Assembly: GCF_028209885.1 (NCBI RefSeq)
Contig: NZ_JAQLEM010000003.1
Coordinates: 43,058-107,057 of the forward strand
DNA: 64,000 bases
Direction of reading: 5' to 3'
DNA from: Collinsella aerofaciens
GTDB lineage: Bacteria > Actinomycetota > Coriobacteriia > Coriobacteriales > Coriobacteriaceae
Part shown: positions 27,928 through 37,574 of the stretch, piece by piece
Layout: the number at the start of each line of letters is the position of its first letter
Numbering within the stretch: the first letter of the stretch is position 1
Notes under the pieces: generated by a model
Seen by the model: only the letters and a program-made list of their open reading frames with translations
Databases searched by the model: none
What the model was told of the DNA's origin: nothing
Translations under genes and position numbers: made by a program

Positions 27928-29298
27928 TTACTTTTTGTCAAAACGACCATAGAGCGCAAACGAGAGCGTCGCGGAAATAACCCAAGTCAAAGCGATGCAG
28001 ACGACAATCATGATCAGATTCATGGGATTGCCGCTTGGATCGGCATAAACGGGCAACGAGGTAATGCCAGGCATAACAAAGCCGAAGCACTTTGCGCCCA
28101 GAACAACGGTGAGCGCACCGCCAATGCCATCCGCGATCATCGCAGCGATAAGCGGAGTCCTGTTAGGAACCTGAACGGTAAACAAGGCGGGCTCGGAGAT
28201 TCCCATAAACGCCGAGAAGGCGCACGTCATTGCAGCGGACTTGAGCTTTTCGTCGGTCATGCGCAGGGCCGCACCAAAAGACGCACCGCTTTCGGCGAGG
28301 TTATGGCAGAAAGAAATCGGGAGCAGATAGTCATACCCCAGCGTTGCGATATTGGAAATCTGGATAGGGCTCGTTGACTGGTGCATGCCGAAGAGCACGA
28401 TAAGCGGCATAAAGAAGCCCAGCAGAAAACCGGCAACGGGGCCTAACGTCGAGAATAGCCAAACGATACCGTTGGCAAGACCAAGACCGCACCAGGCACC
28501 AATCGGAGCAAGCACAAACAGGTTAACGGGAATCACGATAGCAAGGGAGAGCGCCGGAACAACAACGAGCTTAAAAAGATCCGGCACGACTTTGTCGATT
28601 GCGCGATATACAAAAGACAAGCCAATGACGCCAAAGATGACCGGAAACACGGAATCGGCGTAGCTAAAAATCGGCACCGTAAAACCGAACAACGCAAGAG
28701 GCGTCTCGCCCGTACCGACAGCGTTGACAATGGTCGGGTACATCAGCGATCCGGCAACACAAAGCGCAAGCGAGCGGTTGACTCGGAACTTATCAGCCGT
28801 AGACATTGCCAGCAAAAACGGCAAGAAGTAGAACGGGATATCCGAAATCATATTGAATATCGCAAAGTCGCCGGCACCCGTGTCGATTCCAAAAGCCGCG
28901 ATAGCAGCCAGGATGCCCTTTACGATGCCTCCCGCCACCAGTGCGGGAATGATAGCGGAGAAGATGCCGGTGATGATATCGAATACGCGAGCCGAACCTT
29001 TTTGGAGCTCAGGCTGCTCGGCGTCGGCGGAGACCTCGCCACCCATCCTGTCGCCCAGCATGGGCTCCAATTCGTCATATACCGACCCCACGCTGGCGCC
29101 GATGATAACCTGCCACTGCCCGTCTTTAACTTGCGCGCCCAAGGCGCCGTCAAGCGTCTTAAGGGCCTCCAGGTCTGCCTTGCTATCGTCCTTCAGGTTG
29201 AATCTGAGCCTTGTAATGCAGTGCGTTGCCATAACAACGTTATCGGCGCCGCCCACGAGCTCGAGGACACGAGCGGCTAGTTCCTTCTTGTCTGCCAC
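27928..29298 (-). CDS. PTS beta-glucoside-specific EIIBC component
   Basis: This 456-residue permease imports and phosphorylates aryl-beta-glucosides or cellobiose-like sugars. The EIIB domain is N-terminal, with the phosphocysteine in ATHCITRLRF. About ten membrane segments of EIIC follow, with the conserved PLIVLFGMHQS and SEPALFTVQV. The EIIA domain found in BglF/BglP is absent, so phosphate must come from a separate EIIA; a glucose-type EIIA gene lies at 43631-44143. GTG 29298 has AGGAG at 8 bp. It is 11 bp downstream of the glucosidase stop, so the two form an operon. Confidence 0.9.
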   Translation of the reverse strand: MADKKELAARVLELVGGADNVVMATHCITRLRFNLKDDSKADLEALKTLDGALGAQVKDGQWQVIIGASVGSVYDELEPMLGDRMGGEVSADAEQPELQKGSARVFDIITGIFSAIIPALVAGGIVKGILAAIAAFGIDTGAGDFAIFNMISDIPFYFLPFLLAMSTADKFRVNRSLALCVAGSLMYPTIVNAVGTGETPLALFGFTVPIFSYADSVFPVIFGVIGLSFVYRAIDKVVPDLFKLVVVPALSLAIVIPVNLFVLAPIGAWCGLGLANGIVWLFSTLGPVAGFLLGFFMPLIVLFGMHQSTSPIQISNIATLGYDYLLPISFCHNLAESGASFGAALRMTDEKLKSAAMTCAFSAFMGISEPALFTVQVPNRTPLIAAMIADGIGGALTVVLGAKCFGFVMPGITSLPVYADPSGNPMNLIMIVVCIALTWVISATLSFALYGRFDKK

Positions 29299-29309
29299 AA
29301 CAATCACTC

Positions 29310-30936
<1,627 letters not shown>

Positions 30937-30941
30937 ACCCC

Positions 30942-31934
30942 ATGGATTCGAATCTCAAACAGTTGCTCTATACGCATACCGAGACCGAAGAGTGGCATCG
31001 TACGCATCCGGGAGAGCCCAGCCCGCGATATAACAGGGTGGAAACCACAACCATTAACGGCCAAGAGGTCTATCTGTTTGATTGGAAAGAAACCCTTGAC
31101 GAAAACCCCGTGGGCCTTATCAAAGAGTCGCGCTTTACCGACATTCCTCCTCATATCAATCGGGATATGGAGCTTAATTACGTGTACGACGGCGTCTGCA
31201 CGTTCATCGTCAACGGACGGCGACTACTCCTTAAAAAGGGCGACGTGCTCATTTGCAACACCGGAGTAGTCAGAAGCGTTCCATACGTTAAGGGCGAGCA
31301 TGATATCGTCATTTCAATCGTCTTCAAGAAGGAAATGTTCGATTCGGTTTTCCTGAGCCAGCTACCCGGCGCGTCACCATTAACGAATCTCCTATTTGAT
31401 TTTGTGTCCAGAAACCGTGAGGCCCGCAAATATCTCATTCTTCCAGAGGAATACGCCCGACATGCGCGACGCCTCATCGAGATGCTCTTTATCGAATATC
31501 ACTTTAAAGATGCCTACTCCAATGAACTCATGAGGCACCTCGCCGTCAGCCTATTCCTTGTTCTCATTCGAGGACTGTACCGACGCTCCGCAACTGATAA
31601 CCAGGCGATTATGTCGGACGAACGCATCGTGTCGATTCTGAATCATATTGAGCGAAGCTACGGCGAATGCACGCTTGAAAGCATTGCGAGCGATACGGGT
31701 TATAGCACCAGCTATCTCAGCAGCTTGATCAAGCAAAAAACCGGCAAAACGTTTTCGCAAATCAAGCTCAACCAGCAGCTCACAGAGGCGGCATATCTTC
31801 TCAATAACACCGAGCGCAGCGTGCAGTATGTAGCCCGAAAAGTCGGCATCTCCAACATGTCATTCTTTTACTCAAAATTCAAAGAAGCATTCGGCGAAAC
31901 GCCAGGTGCGTTCAGGACGCATCGGTCCAGTTAA
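30942..31934 (+). CDS. AraC-family transcriptional regulator
   Basis: This 330-residue protein has an N-terminal cupin-like sensing domain (GVCTFIVNGRRLLLKKGDVL) and a C-terminal double HTH (LESIASDTGYSTSYLSSLIK and VQYVARKVGISNMSFFYSKF, ending in GETPGAFR). It is divergent from the beta-glucoside operon, so activation of that operon is the natural inference. The sugar ligand is unknown. Confidence 0.88.
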   Translation: MDSNLKQLLYTHTETEEWHRTHPGEPSPRYNRVETTTINGQEVYLFDWKETLDENPVGLIKESRFTDIPPHINRDMELNYVYDGVCTFIVNGRRLLLKKGDVLICNTGVVRSVPYVKGEHDIVISIVFKKEMFDSVFLSQLPGASPLTNLLFDFVSRNREARKYLILPEEYARHARRLIEMLFIEYHFKDAYSNELMRHLAVSLFLVLIRGLYRRSATDNQAIMSDERIVSILNHIERSYGECTLESIASDTGYSTSYLSSLIKQKTGKTFSQIKLNQQLTEAAYLLNNTERSVQYVARKVGISNMSFFYSKFKEAFGETPGAFRTHRSS

Positions 31935-31942
31935 AGGCGTTA

Positions 31943-32857
31943 TTACTCAGATCGATCAGCTTCGCGCGGCACAGGAATGCACAATCGGAGCAGTGAGCGC
32001 ATCGCCTCTACCAGCACAAAACCGGCGATAGCGACCGTAATTGCCACGTCGAGCGGCGTGTTCACAAACCAGAGCATCGTCATGAGATACGACACGGCAT
32101 TAAAGGCAAAGTGCAGCAGAATCGTGTAGCGGAGCTTTCCGGTGGTCACGAGTACCCAGCCAAAGATGAGGCCGGCGGCCCCCGCGTAGCAACCCTGCAC
32201 CCAGTTCATGTGCATAAAACCGAAAATCGCCGCCTGCAGCACGATTGCCGCGGCGACACCCCAGGCACTCGGGGCCGCCCAGGGCACTATGGCGCCGTCT
32301 TGCGGTCGCACGAGACGTCGGCGCTTCCAAAGTGGGCGGCACTGCGGGTTAAACGCTCGGAGCGAAAACTCAAAAATGATGCCGCGCACCAGCAGCTCCT
32401 CGCAAAACGGAGCGCCGAGCACCGTAGTCAGGACGGCGAGATAGCTGGTGTCGCCCATGCCTGTTTCCTCGACAAGTTCACTGTAATCGGCCGCGACCTC
32501 GGGCAACAATGACAGTACGGCGTCGGTCACGTAGCCAACGACCACCTGCAGTGCCAAGCCGATCACGATAACGCAGGCAATGCGCTTCCACGCGCTACGC
32601 ACTCCCCCGCCAAGCGGACGCTCACCTTGCCAGCGCGCGATAAACGACCGCGGCCACAAATAACGCCACCATAGCAGCGCCATCAAAAACGACGCCGTCT
32701 GAGCGACGGCTTGAAACCATTGAATATCGAGGTTGTCGATCGGGAAACCCGTCAGCGCCGACACGATGTCCAGCACGGAGAACAAAACCATGCTCAGGAC
32801 AATATCGGCAGCGACGACGCCAAAACAGGCAAGCGCCCAAACCAGCGCATTGAGCAT
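31943..32857 (-). CDS. CPBP family intramembrane metalloprotease
   Basis: A 304-residue, multi-spanning protein of the CAAX/ABI group. Catalytic motifs are APFCEELLVRG (EExxxR), FGFMHMN (FxxxH-type) and HFAFNAV (HxxxN-type). Roles of bacterial members range from bacteriocin immunity to peptide maturation; no partner gene is adjacent. ATG 32857 follows GGGAGGAGG. Its stop is 8 bp from the convergent AraC gene stop. Confidence 0.85.
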   Translation of the reverse strand: MLNALVWALACFGVVAADIVLSMVLFSVLDIVSALTGFPIDNLDIQWFQAVAQTASFLMALLWWRYLWPRSFIARWQGERPLGGGVRSAWKRIACVIVIGLALQVVVGYVTDAVLSLLPEVAADYSELVEETGMGDTSYLAVLTTVLGAPFCEELLVRGIIFEFSLRAFNPQCRPLWKRRRLVRPQDGAIVPWAAPSAWGVAAAIVLQAAIFGFMHMNWVQGCYAGAAGLIFGWVLVTTGKLRYTILLHFAFNAVSYLMTMLWFVNTPLDVAITVAIAGFVLVEAMRSLLRLCIPVPREADRSE

Positions 32858-32871
32858 GCCGACCTCCTCCC

Positions 32872-32936
32872 AACGACTAGTCATTGGGGACGTTCTTTAA
32901 CGACTAGCTGTTGGGGACAGTCTTTGCCAAAGGCCC
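32872..32936. repeat. tandem GACTAG/TTGGGGAC repeat segment
   Basis: CAACGACTAGTC-ATTGGGGAC is followed by a second AACGACTAGC-TGTTGGGGACAG about 25 bp on. Similar motifs occur at 63896-63929 and, as TTGGGGACAGG, at 44415 and 59122. The repeat overlaps the end of the antitoxin-like gene. Confidence 0.5.
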
Positions 32937-33102
32937 CGCTGGGCGAAATGTCGAACGGAAAGGTGCCGCAGCGATTGAAGGCGGCGATGAACATGCGGAT
33001 GGCGTTGGACGGCGTGGTGCCTACGAGTTGGGTTGCCGCCGCGAAGGCCGCCTTTTCCTCGGGCAAGACCTTCGCGACAACCGGGGTCATGTGTTCTGCC
33101 AT
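32881..33102 (-). CDS. RelB/DinJ-like ribbon-helix-helix antitoxin, orphan
   Basis: A 73-residue protein with the RelB/DinJ pattern: PVVAKVLPEEKAAFAAATQLVG, then TTPSNAIRMFIAAFNRCGTFPFDI. These antitoxins repress their promoter and neutralise a RelE/YafQ toxin, but no toxin gene follows: the downstream gene is a protease and the region between holds a repeat. The last dozen residues (PQQLVVKERPQ) are encoded by the intergenic repeat, so the original C-terminus may have been replaced. ATG 33102 follows AAGGAAG. Confidence 0.7.
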   Translation of the reverse strand: MAEHMTPVVAKVLPEEKAAFAAATQLVGTTPSNAIRMFIAAFNRCGTFPFDISPSGAFGKDCPQQLVVKERPQ

Positions 33103-33227
33103 GGCGCTTCCTTTTTGAAACGACGGTGGTGCGGATAGATGCGGGCCACGCGGCTGGGCGACGGGCTGTGAAGGCAACCCGATTGGCCCGCATCTGGAGT
33201 TTGTTTCTACTGCGTTGGTATTATTTA

Positions 33228-33244
33228 GTAATCCTAAGTATTAC
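33228..33244. promoter_or_regulatory. possible antitoxin operator dyad
   Basis: GTAAT-CCTAAGT-ATTAC is a dyad in an AT-rich patch about 125 bp upstream of the antitoxin-like start, the kind of site that ribbon-helix-helix proteins bind. A larger inverted pair, GATGCGGGCC (33138-33147) and GGCCCGCATC (33185-33194), lies between it and the gene. Confidence 0.3.
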
Positions 33245-33318
33245 CCCGCAGATAGAATACCATACCCAACCCTATGGGGACGGAGAAAAAACGGATCATT
33301 TTGTTGCTGAGTAAGTAT

Positions 33319-34698
33319 TTAGAGCGTGATGATGTCCGAGATATTGAGGGCCTGAGCGTCGACGGCATCGTGCGTAGCAAGCAACAGCATGCGGCCGTCG
33401 AGCAAGTCGAGCACGACCTCGGCGCATGCGTCGCGCGCAGCGGTATCTAGGCCGGTAAAGGGCTCGTCCAGAATCACTGCGCCGCCCGGACACAGCAGGG
33501 CTCGGGCAATCTCGACGCGACGGCGCTGCCCGCCCGAGAGCTCGGCCACACGAGCATGCACATCGACCCCCGGCACCAGCAGGCGCAACAGGGCCGCGGC
33601 ACTCGAGGCGTCCACGCGCGCGTCGGCGCACACCAGCACGTTATCCAAAGCCGAGGCGCCCTCTACCAGGCGCACATCCTGAAACACCATGGAGCACGGC
33701 GCGCACTCCCCCGCCGCCAGCGCAAGCAGCGTCGACTTGCCCACGCCCGAGGTGCCCATCACGCAGGCGCGCCCACCGGCGGGCACACGAAGCACCAGTC
33801 CGTCGAGCGCCGGAGCCCAGGGAGCGCGATCGCCCACGGCGAGCGCAAGCTCCGCAGCAGCCCTGCCGCCAGCAGAGCCGCCTGCACGTCCGCGAGGACC
33901 ACACCTGTGTGCCCGCACGGCCGCGCGCCACGCCGCGGGCCCCGAAACCCGCAGCAACCACACCAACACGCGCTCGCATGCCCACGATGCCGCCACGACC
34001 AACACGGTCCACGCCAGCAGGTCAGCCGTCTCGATGAGCAGCTTCGCCTGATAGATGCGCTCGCCCACGGTGCCCGTCGCCATGCCGATGAGCTCCGCCG
34101 CCACGCCGGCCTTCCAGCTCATGCCGATCACGGCACGGGCACACGAAAGCGCAAACGGCAGGACTTCGCGCCAGGTGTGGGCGCAAAACAGTCGCCAGCC
34201 CCGCACGCCATGCAGACGAAACATCTGCTCCAGCGGCTGATCAACCTGCGTCAAACCCTCGACCAGCGAGAAAAACACACCCGGCAGCGCCATCAAAAAG
34301 ACCGCCGCAATGCTCACGCGCGCCGACCCCAGCCAAATGAGCAGCAGGACCACCACGCAGGCAACCGGCGTAGCCTTTACAAACGAAAGCGCCGGTGCCA
34401 CCAGGCGGGCAAACGTCCGCGAACGTGACGAAATCCCGGCAAGCACGCCACCACACACCGCGGCAAGCGCCAGCCCGCCCAGTATCCGCACGCCCGAGCC
34501 CGCCAAAATCGCCCAGGTACCGGCATCGCATACCAGTCGCAGCAGCGCCACCACGACAGCGCCCGGCCCCGGCAAAATCAACGGCTGCGCTGCCAACGCC
34601 GCTGCAAAGACCCACACGGCAAGCCAAAAGGCGGCAACGGCACCTACTGCCGCCACCGCCTTCATACGCTCTGTCATTTGTCGAGCAAACGCACGCAC
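33319..34698 (-). CDS. fused ABC permease and ATP-binding protein (NitT/TauT-like)
   Basis: A 459-residue fusion. The N-terminal half is an SsuC/TauC-type permease with about six membrane segments and an EAA-like loop (LEQMFRLHGVRGWRLF). The C-terminal half is a short ATPase: Walker A (GTSGVGKST), Q-loop (MVFQDVRLVEG), signature (LSGGQRRRVEIARAL), Walker B (AVILDEPFTG) and H-loop (LLATHD). Importers of this class normally use separate proteins. The gene follows the substrate-binding lipoprotein by 3 bp. The ATPase half, about 180 residues, is shorter than usual. GTG 34698 has GGAG upstream; the substrate is unknown. Confidence 0.85.
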   Translation of the reverse strand: MRAFARQMTERMKAVAAVGAVAAFWLAVWVFAAALAAQPLILPGPGAVVVALLRLVCDAGTWAILAGSGVRILGGLALAAVCGGVLAGISSRSRTFARLVAPALSFVKATPVACVVVLLLIWLGSARVSIAAVFLMALPGVFFSLVEGLTQVDQPLEQMFRLHGVRGWRLFCAHTWREVLPFALSCARAVIGMSWKAGVAAELIGMATGTVGERIYQAKLLIETADLLAWTVLVVAASWACERVLVWLLRVSGPAAWRAAVRAHRCGPRGRAGGSAGGRAAAELALAVGDRAPWAPALDGLVLRVPAGGRACVMGTSGVGKSTLLALAAGECAPCSMVFQDVRLVEGASALDNVLVCADARVDASSAAALLRLLVPGVDVHARVAELSGGQRRRVEIARALLCPGGAVILDEPFTGLDTAARDACAEVVLDLLDGRMLLLATHDAVDAQALNISDIITL

Positions 34699-34701
34699 GG
34701 G

Positions 34702-35760
34702 CTACTCCATGTAGTAGAAATCGTCAGCCGGGAGCTTGCCGCCCACGGCGCTCGCGTCCGCATCGGCCAGCACCTGCAGGTACCCACCGAGCGCCGCCTT
34801 CATATCCTTCCCCGTCTGGCACACGAGCATGCACCCGGGAATCGCCTTTTCGGCAATCGTGGCGTTATCCACGATGCCCGCATCGACCACGGCCTGAGCC
34901 CAGCCCGCCGGCGCCGCATTGACGGCCTTCACGCTCGCCTCATGGCGGCGCAAGAATTCCGCCACGGCCTCGGGATGCTCCTCGGCAAAGGCACGGCGCA
35001 CCACGGTCACGCCCGTCAGCAGGCGCGAACCCGTGTCACCCGCCAGCTCATCCCACACATCAGTCAGATTTACCGGTGCCGACAGCTTGCCCTCGCTCTT
35101 GGCGATGGCAGCGGTCTTGAACGGCTCCGGCAGCACGCCCACGGCGGACGGGTCGGCAAGCAGGGCCGACAGCACCTCGGTGGGCTCGCTCTTAAACTCG
35201 AGCGTCACCTGGCCGGTCAGGCCCGCGCGCTCCAGCAGGTAGTTCATGACGTACTCTGGCGTGGTGCCCTTGCCCGTCATGTAGACGGTATGGCCCGCCA
35301 AATCGCCAAACGAGGCCACACTCGCGTCGCCCGTCACCACGCTCAGCACGCCCAGCGTGTTGATGTCGATGACCTGCACCGCATCCTCGGTCTTGTTGTA
35401 GAGCACGCTCGCCACGTTGGCGGGCACTAGGGCGATATCGACATCGCCCTGAATCACCTTGGGCACGATCTCGTCAGCGGCAGTGTTAATCGCAAAGTCG
35501 AACTCATTGTCCGTCTCGCCATCGGTCGCCTGGCCCATAAACCGCACCAGCCCAATCGACGTCGGCCCCTTGAGCGAGGCGACGTGCACCTCGACCGGCT
35601 CGGCAGCGGCACCGTCAGCGGCAGACCCGGCAGCCGAGCCCGCGGCGGACCCGGCACCGGCAGCCCCGCCGCCACAGCCCGCGAGCGCAAGCGACAGGGC
35701 GCCCGCGGCGAGCGCCGAGGCAAACCCCCGGCGCGACATCTCAACATCAAACGCGCGCAT
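34702..35760 (-). CDS. ABC transporter substrate-binding lipoprotein (NMT1/SsuA-like)
   Basis: A 352-residue exported protein. It starts with a twin-arginine-like signal (SRRGFASALAAGALSLALAGC) ending in a lipobox Cys, then a Gly/Ala/Ser linker. The mature part (VHVASLKGPTSIGLVRFM, DEIVPKVIQGDVDIALVPAN) matches the periplasmic-binding-protein-like II fold used by NitT/TauT transporters. It begins 2 bp after the hydrogenase stop and is followed by the permease-ATPase, so it belongs to the hydrogenase operon. Candidate substrates cannot be chosen from sequence. Confidence 0.88.
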   Translation of the reverse strand: MRAFDVEMSRRGFASALAAGALSLALAGCGGGAAGAGSAAGSAAGSAADGAAAEPVEVHVASLKGPTSIGLVRFMGQATDGETDNEFDFAINTAADEIVPKVIQGDVDIALVPANVASVLYNKTEDAVQVIDINTLGVLSVVTGDASVASFGDLAGHTVYMTGKGTTPEYVMNYLLERAGLTGQVTLEFKSEPTEVLSALLADPSAVGVLPEPFKTAAIAKSEGKLSAPVNLTDVWDELAGDTGSRLLTGVTVVRRAFAEEHPEAVAEFLRRHEASVKAVNAAPAGWAQAVVDAGIVDNATIAEKAIPGCMLVCQTGKDMKAALGGYLQVLADADASAVGGKLPADDFYYME

Positions 35761-35762
35761 CG

Positions 35763-37574
35763 CTAGCACGTCCCCTCGTTAGGCATCGTCCATGCGCGAT
35801 GGTCGGTATGCAGCAATTCCTCGGCCAGCGGCGAGAGCGGCTCGCCCAAGAACTCGCGGTAGCACGCCTGGACATCGGGATTCTCGTGCGAGAAGCGAAT
35901 GTCCGCAGCGGCATCCAGGCCCCACAGCACCTGGCCGCGCTCGGCCGCCAGCTCGCAGCCGTCGTGGATGGGCTGACCGCCACCACCGACGCACCCGCCC
36001 GGGCATGCCATAACCTCAACGAAGTCATAGCTCACACGGCCGTCGCGAATCGCGTCGAGCAGGCGGGCGGCGTTGCCCAGCCCGTGCGCCACGGCAACAC
36101 GCACCTTGGTGCCATCGATATCGGCGACGGCTTCCTTCCAGCCATCCAGGCCACGCACGTCGGTAAAGAAATCGGCATCCGGGTTCTTGCCCGTCACCAG
36201 GTAATAGGCCGAGCGCACAGCGGCTTCCATCACGCCGCCCGTGGCGCCAAAGATCACACCCGCGCCCGTGCCAAAGCCCAGCGGCGTGTCGAGCGGCTCC
36301 TCGACCAGCGTGTCCACGCTCACGTGGCTCGCGCGGATCATGCGCACCATCTCGCGCACCGTCAGCGCAACGTCCACATCGGGCGTGCCGCCCTCGCCCA
36401 CCATGCTCGGCAGCGCGCACTCGGCCTTCTTGGCCGTGCACGGCATAACGGACACCACGAACAGGCGCTCGGACTCCACGCCCAGCACCTTGGCGTAGTA
36501 GGTCTTGGCAATAGCGCCGAACATCTGCTGCGGCGACTTGGACGTAGACAGGCTGTCGACAAACTCCGGATAGCGCGCCTTCACAAAGCGCACCCAACCC
36601 GGGCAGCAGCTCGTAAACATGGGCCAGCCGCGGCTGTCACCCTCGCCCTTGGCGGCGGCGCCCAAGCGCTCGAGCAGCTCGGAGCCCTCCTCCATAATGG
36701 TGAGATCGGCCGAGAAATCGGTGTCGAACACGTACTCAAAGCCAACGCGACGCAGCGCGCAAGCCAGGCGCTCAACGGTGGCCTCCTCGCGCGGAATGCC
36801 GAGTTCCTCGCCCCAGGCGCTGCGCACGGCAGGCGCGATCTGCACCAGCACGATCTTGTCGGGATTAGCGAGCGCGTCGAACACGGTCTCGGTATCGTCG
36901 CGCTCGCGCAGCGCGCCCGTCGGGCAATGCGTGATGCACTGGCCGCACGCGACGCAATCGGTCTTGTCGATCGGCGCGCGCCCGCGGGTACCCACAGCGG
37001 TATGCGTGGCGCGGTTGGTCAGGTCCCAAATCCCTAGGCCCTGCACGCTCTCGCACACCTTGATGCAGCGCATGCATTTAATGCACTTGTCGTTTTCGCG
37101 GATGATGGGAAAATCGAAATCCCAGCCCTCGCCCGCCAAATGCCTTTGATACGGCAGATAGAAAATGCCCAGGTCGTTGGCGATGGTCTGTAGGTTGCAG
37201 TTGCCGCTGCGCACGCAGCTCGTGCACTGCGAATCGTGCTGAGACAGCAGCAGCTGCACGTTGGTGCGACGGGCCTCGCGGGCCTTGGGGCTGTTGGTGT
37301 GGACCACCATGCCGTCGAGCACGTAGTTGTTGCAGGCTGCGACCAGCTGATCGCAGCCCTCAACCTCGACCACGCACACGCGGCAGCCGCCAATCTCGTT
37401 TAGATCGCGCAGGTAGCACAGGGTGGGAATCTGAATGCCGACGGACTTGGCCGCATCCAGGATCGTGGTGTGCTCGGGCACCACGACTTCGCAGTTATCG
37501 ATAATGAGCCTGACCATGTTGTGCGCTCCGTTTTCGCTGTAGTCGCCGACAGTGGTTTTGTTGAGCTCTACCAT
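35763..37574 (-). CDS. [FeFe]-hydrogenase catalytic subunit, NAD(P)H-linked type
   Basis: A 603-residue cytoplasmic hydrogenase. In order: a [2Fe-2S] domain (Cys53, 64, 67, 81), a His-Cys3 [4Fe-4S] site (His113, Cys117, 120, 126), a two-cluster ferredoxin domain (Cys164-174 and Cys207-217), then the H-cluster domain with its three signatures: TSCCPGW (Cys323/324), MPCTAKKAE (Cys379) and ACPGGCVGGGGQP (Cys524, 528). All H-cluster cysteines are present. It overlaps the upstream GltD-like gene by 7 bp, implying translational coupling. Maturases HydE/F/G are not in the window. The pairing with a GltD-like protein resembles the [FeFe] group A2 arrangement. Confidence 0.94.
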   Translation of the reverse strand: MVELNKTTVGDYSENGAHNMVRLIIDNCEVVVPEHTTILDAAKSVGIQIPTLCYLRDLNEIGGCRVCVVEVEGCDQLVAACNNYVLDGMVVHTNSPKAREARRTNVQLLLSQHDSQCTSCVRSGNCNLQTIANDLGIFYLPYQRHLAGEGWDFDFPIIRENDKCIKCMRCIKVCESVQGLGIWDLTNRATHTAVGTRGRAPIDKTDCVACGQCITHCPTGALRERDDTETVFDALANPDKIVLVQIAPAVRSAWGEELGIPREEATVERLACALRRVGFEYVFDTDFSADLTIMEEGSELLERLGAAAKGEGDSRGWPMFTSCCPGWVRFVKARYPEFVDSLSTSKSPQQMFGAIAKTYYAKVLGVESERLFVVSVMPCTAKKAECALPSMVGEGGTPDVDVALTVREMVRMIRASHVSVDTLVEEPLDTPLGFGTGAGVIFGATGGVMEAAVRSAYYLVTGKNPDADFFTDVRGLDGWKEAVADIDGTKVRVAVAHGLGNAARLLDAIRDGRVSYDFVEVMACPGGCVGGGGQPIHDGCELAAERGQVLWGLDAAADIRFSHENPDVQACYREFLGEPLSPLAEELLHTDHRAWTMPNEGTC

